From contig JAGAYB010000213.1 in assembly GCA_017940705.1 (NCBI GenBank), positions 1-9,216 of the forward strand: DNA of 9,216 bases. Direction: 5' to 3'. Position 1 is the first letter of the stretch. Each line of letters opens with the position of its first letter. A program made the translations under genes and the position numbers. Source of the DNA: Selenomonas sp. (GTDB lineage: Bacteria > Bacillota_C > Negativicutes > Selenomonadales > Selenomonadaceae). This document shows, piece by piece, positions 6,590 through 9,216 of the stretch. Below the pieces are notes generated by a model, which was not told the origin of the DNA, made no database searches, and saw nothing but the letters and a program-made list of their open reading frames with translations.

Positions 6590-7846
6590 TTATTTTGCCT
6601 GCTCTGCCGCCTCTCTCATCACGATGGCATTTTCCACCGCAGTAAGATTAGCATCAAAAGCCCTGATAGCCGCTGCCTGCTGCTGCTTATTCTCACAGAG
6701 CACCAGTTCCACGCGCTCCCCTAAGAGGCGTTTGACCTGCCGGAAGGCCTGCCAGAAATCATAATTCCACGCCACCAGCACATAGGCATCAGCCAAATCA
6801 CTATGCGCCGCATTGATGAGGTCAGCCACCGACGGGCTTTCCGTCTCGCTGCCGGTAACCAGCACCTGTACACCCTGCTCCTGCATCTCCTTGGCCCGTA
6901 CCCGGTTTTCCGCCACGGCCAGCAGCGCCACCTTCAGCAAAGCATCATGGGCAAACAAAGTATGCGGCTCACTCATATTGGTAACATGAATCCCTTTCAG
7001 CGGCCCCCAGCCGATAGCCTGCTCAATGACCTTGCCGGGGTGGTCGGTATGCAAATGCACATCAACGCCGGTAGATGCCCGTTCCACCAGAGCGAAGGTG
7101 GAAAACTCCTTCAAATGCGCCTCCAGTTCCTTTAAATCCACCTGCACATTTTTCACGGAAAAACGCACGCAATAGGGACGGACGACATCGTTCTTAGGGT
7201 CAGGCAGGCCTGCCTGCTGCGCTTCCAAGCCCAGCGACAGACTCACAGCCGGGGACACAAAATTGCCATCCAGCCCCTTGAGGCAGCCCTGCAGGAAAGC
7301 AAACATGATTCTGGCACCGGCATCTTCATTGCCCACTTTATTTAAGGCCTTTTCCCCTGCCACAATAGCCGTTTCCAAAATCTCCGAAATGGGCTTGTTG
7401 GCGCGTACAGCATGATAAGCACCCTTAGCCACTTCCTTGGCCAGCGTAATGATAGGACGCTCCGGCCGTTCAGGAATCACGCGCTGGGCGTAAAGAATAC
7501 CATACTGAAACGCCTTGCCAAACTCCGAGGAGGTCGCGTTATACTTGCCCAAAAGCCCCTTGCCGAGGCCGCGGAACATCTGCGCCAGCACCACACCGGC
7601 GCTGCCCCGGGCGCCAAACAGGGCACCTGATGCCACCCGGCGCGACAAACCGCCGATACTGTCATCCTTGGTATCCTTCAAGGGCGTGACTGCTGCCCCC
7701 ATCGTCCGCAGGACATGAGTTCCCGGCATAATTCCGGCTCCGGGCAAGCGGTTTATCTCCTCATACTCCAGCAAAAATTCGCTGTAAGCCCCGGCGACCA
7801 TCCGCTTAAAATCACTGCCTGTAATTACTTCTTTATTTCCTGTCAT
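6590..7846 (-). CDS. FakA/YloV-like DAK2-domain protein with degenerate kinase motif
   Basis: This 418-residue protein follows the FakA order: an N-terminal DhaL/DAK2 fold, a middle domain and a C-terminal domain. FakA phosphorylates FakB-bound fatty acids. GARGSAGVVLAQMFRG (about 78-93) matches the family's GARGNSGVILSQ. The middle domain keeps C226 and the pair H264/H266 (VHLHTD), the family's putative metal site. Near the end TGSETESPSVADLINA parallels the GGQTMNPST region. However, the nucleotide and magnesium motif is lost: INRLPGAGIMPGTHVLRTM aligns without gaps to the usual LNVFPVPDGDTGTNM-x-LTM, giving G, M, P and H for Asp, Asp, Thr and Asn. It is also shorter than typical FakA (about 550). 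An inactive paralogue or binding protein is more likely than a kinase. The ATG at 7846 is preferred over TTG/ATG at 7897/7894, because a perfect -10 at 7903-7908 would leave those without a leader. No fakB (degV) gene is near. Confidence 0.82.
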   Translation of the reverse strand: MTGNKEVITGSDFKRMVAGAYSEFLLEYEEINRLPGAGIMPGTHVLRTMGAAVTPLKDTKDDSIGGLSRRVASGALFGARGSAGVVLAQMFRGLGKGLLGKYNATSSEFGKAFQYGILYAQRVIPERPERPIITLAKEVAKGAYHAVRANKPISEILETAIVAGEKALNKVGNEDAGARIMFAFLQGCLKGLDGNFVSPAVSLSLGLEAQQAGLPDPKNDVVRPYCVRFSVKNVQVDLKELEAHLKEFSTFALVERASTGVDVHLHTDHPGKVIEQAIGWGPLKGIHVTNMSEPHTLFAHDALLKVALLAVAENRVRAKEMQEQGVQVLVTGSETESPSVADLINAAHSDLADAYVLVAWNYDFWQAFRQVKRLLGERVELVLCENKQQQAAAIRAFDANLTAVENAIVMREAAEQAK

Positions 7847-7902
7847 GGTATCACACTCATTTCTATAGCTTGGGAATTGGAATAATTTCCTCATCAAACA
7901 GG

Positions 7903-7932
7903 ATTATACTATATATTTCGCGAAATAGTATA
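7903..7932. promoter_or_regulatory. Compound dyad overlapping a perfect -10, between divergent genes
   Basis: TATACTA (7905-7911) and TAGTATA (7926-7932) are perfect inverted arms 14 bp apart. Between them lies TATTTCGCGAAATA (7914-7927), a perfect 14-bp palindrome offset from the outer arms' centre. On the minus strand TATAAT (7903-7908) overlaps the left outer arm and would start the DAK2-like transcript near 7896, although no good -35 is present 16-18 bp upstream. A protein bound here could block that promoter and also act on the FtsA-like gene to the right. The binding factor is not recognised. Confidence 0.5.
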
Positions 7933-7959
7933 CATATCCCTTTATATTTTATTAGCAGC

Positions 7960-7965
7960 AAGGAG
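7960..7965 (+). promoter_or_regulatory. Strong ribosome binding site of the FtsA-like gene
   Basis: AAGGAG is followed by seven T residues and then ATG at 7973, an ideal spacing. It fixes the start upstream of the low-complexity extension and shows that the extension is translated, rather than starting at the internal ATG at codon 41. Confidence 0.85.
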
Positions 7966-7972
7966 TTTTTTT

Positions 7973-9216
7973 ATGCCAACAGTAAAGAAAACTACAGCAG
8001 ATATAGACGGCGCTGTCAAAACCGCCGCCCCCAAGAAAACCACCCGTACCACCAAAAAGGCCAAAGCCGTGGATAAACCCGCGGAAGCGCCCATGGAGGA
8101 GGAACTCAGCCCGGAGGTGGTCGAAGCCATCAATGTCATCAAGACGCCGCCCCCCAAGGCCGTCAAACAGCATGAGCGTATTTTCGCTCTGGATATCGGC
8201 ACGCGCAGCGTTATCGGCATCGTTGCCGAGGAAGGTGATGATGAAAACCTCCACGTTATCGCCACCAACAGGCTTGAACACAAAACCCGGGCCATGCTGG
8301 ACGGACAGATTCACGATGTCCCACAGGTAGCCGCTATCGTGGAAAAAGTAAAAAATGCCCTGATTGAAAAGACCGGGCCTATCAAGACCGCAGCTGTCGC
8401 TGCCGCCGGCCGTGCCCTATACACCATGACCGCCGAGGCAGAAATGGAAGTAAACGGCCTTATCACCGCCGAGCAGCAGCGCAATCTGGACTTTGCCGGC
8501 GTACAGGCAGCACAGGCCGCTTTAGCCGAAAGCCACACCGTGGACGACCCCAGCCGCTATTACTGCGTGGGGTACAGTACCATCCGCTATGTGCTGGACG
8601 ACATTCAGCTGAAAATGCTCATCGGCCAGCGCGGCAAGAAGGCCAAGGCCGTAGTCATCGCCACCTTCCTGCCCCGTCAGGTCATTGACTCCATGCAGAG
8701 CGCCCTGCATGCCACCAATCTGGAGATGCGTGCCCTGACACTGGAGCCTATCGCGGCTATCAACGTGCTGATTCCGCCCACCATGCGCCATCTGAATCTC
8801 GTACTGGTGGATATCGGCGCCGGCACCTCCGACGTAGCCATCACCAAAAACGGCTCTGTCATTGCCTATGGCATGGTGCCGCTGGCCGGTGACGAAGTGA
8901 CCGAAGCCATCAGCCAGCGATTCCTGCTCGACTTCAACATTGCCGAGCGTATCAAGCGGCAGGCCGCCAACGGCGAAGACGTGACCTTCACCGATATTTT
9001 AGGCACAGAGTACAGTATGTCAGCCAATGAGATACTTGACCCGGTTATGCCCAATATCGAAAATCTGGCCAACGCCATCGCCAAACAGATTTTTGAACTC
9101 AACGGCGACACGCCGCAGGCAGTCATGCTGGTCGGCGGCGGTTCCCAGACGCCGGGGCTGGCAAAATTCGTGGCCGCTGCCATGGGCATGCCTGAAAACA
9201 GGGTCGCTGTCCGCAA
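7973..9216 (+). CDS. FtsA-type cell-division ATPase with Lys/Ala/Thr-rich N-terminal extension, partial
   Basis: The frame is open for 414 codons and leaves the window at the right edge. Residues 1-70 are a low-complexity, charged extension (KTAAPKKTTRTTKKAKAVDK, then a Glu-rich stretch), with no signal peptide. The actin-like fold follows: phosphate-1 loop FALDIGTRSVIGIVAE (D74), an SHS2-type insertion beginning around MLDGQIHDVPQ, the helix-strand region TNLEMRALTLEPIAAINVL, phosphate-2 loop LVDIGAGTSDVAI (D280) and the adenosine motif MLVGGGSQTPGL (G388-G390). This order is that of FtsA (COG0849), which tethers FtsZ to the membrane; PilM or another Hsp70/actin relative is less likely. The C-terminal part, where a membrane-targeting helix or extra domains would be, is outside the window. 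It is divergent from the DAK2-like gene, and no ftsZ or ftsQ is visible, so it may be a second, non-dcw FtsA paralogue. The function is inferred from the fold. Confidence 0.85.
   Translation, partial: MPTVKKTTADIDGAVKTAAPKKTTRTTKKAKAVDKPAEAPMEEELSPEVVEAINVIKTPPPKAVKQHERIFALDIGTRSVIGIVAEEGDDENLHVIATNRLEHKTRAMLDGQIHDVPQVAAIVEKVKNALIEKTGPIKTAAVAAAGRALYTMTAEAEMEVNGLITAEQQRNLDFAGVQAAQAALAESHTVDDPSRYYCVGYSTIRYVLDDIQLKMLIGQRGKKAKAVVIATFLPRQVIDSMQSALHATNLEMRALTLEPIAAINVLIPPTMRHLNLVLVDIGAGTSDVAITKNGSVIAYGMVPLAGDEVTEAISQRFLLDFNIAERIKRQAANGEDVTFTDILGTEYSMSANEILDPVMPNIENLANAIAKQIFELNGDTPQAVMLVGGGSQTPGLAKFVAAAMGMPENRVAVR

Noticed and set aside
7847..7897. Upstream TTG/ATG start for the DAK2-like protein
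   Set aside because: The perfect TATAAT at 7903-7908 would put the transcript start at or beside these codons, and the extra 17 residues have no family similarity that I recognise.

Overview
The window looks like chromosome of a diderm Firmicute of the Negativicutes type (Selenomonas, Megamonas and relatives). This is inferred from gene content, not from a marker gene. It combines Firmicute-style proteins (a SWIM/SNF2 helicase, a FakA-like DAK2 protein, the NirJ1/NirJ2 radical SAM pair) with a family 9 heptosyltransferase of the kind used to build lipopolysaccharide core. Coding density is high, and the largest non-coding gap is about 125 bp. I see no tRNA, rRNA, CRISPR array, insertion sequence or phage gene.

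Layout. Positions 1-1910 (minus strand) hold a probable operon read as tetR regulator - nirJ1 - nirJ2 (nirJ2 is cut by the window edge). The two radical SAM enzymes belong to the families that act on siroheme-derived tetrapyrroles in the alternative heme route, so a TetR-type regulator may control late heme synthesis. A good sigma-A promoter and an AT-rich palindrome lie upstream. Positions 2035-5370 (minus) are one large SWIM/SNF2 helicase-like ATPase. Divergent from it, 5465-6532 (plus) encodes a GT9 heptosyltransferase, and the candidate promoters for these two genes are interleaved in the ~95 bp between them. A hairpin with A/T tracts on both sides at 6536-6578 serves the convergent end of the GT9 gene and the next gene.

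Positions 6590-7846 (minus) encode a FakA/YloV-like DAK2 protein. Its kinase nucleotide/Mg motif (DGDTGTN in active relatives) reads GIMPGTH, while the Cys/His/His putative metal site of the middle domain is kept. It is therefore a probable pseudokinase. Divergent from it, 7973 to the right edge (plus) encodes an FtsA-type actin-fold ATPase that is open at the window end and carries an unusual ~70-residue Lys/Ala/Thr-rich N-terminal extension. A compound dyad centred on TTTCGCGAAA lies between these two genes and overlaps a perfect -10 hexamer.

The most notable items are the DAK2 protein with the lost active site, the dyad shared by it and the FtsA-like gene, and the regulator-plus-NirJ1/NirJ2 unit. 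I found no multi-gene system that I would call clearly new.
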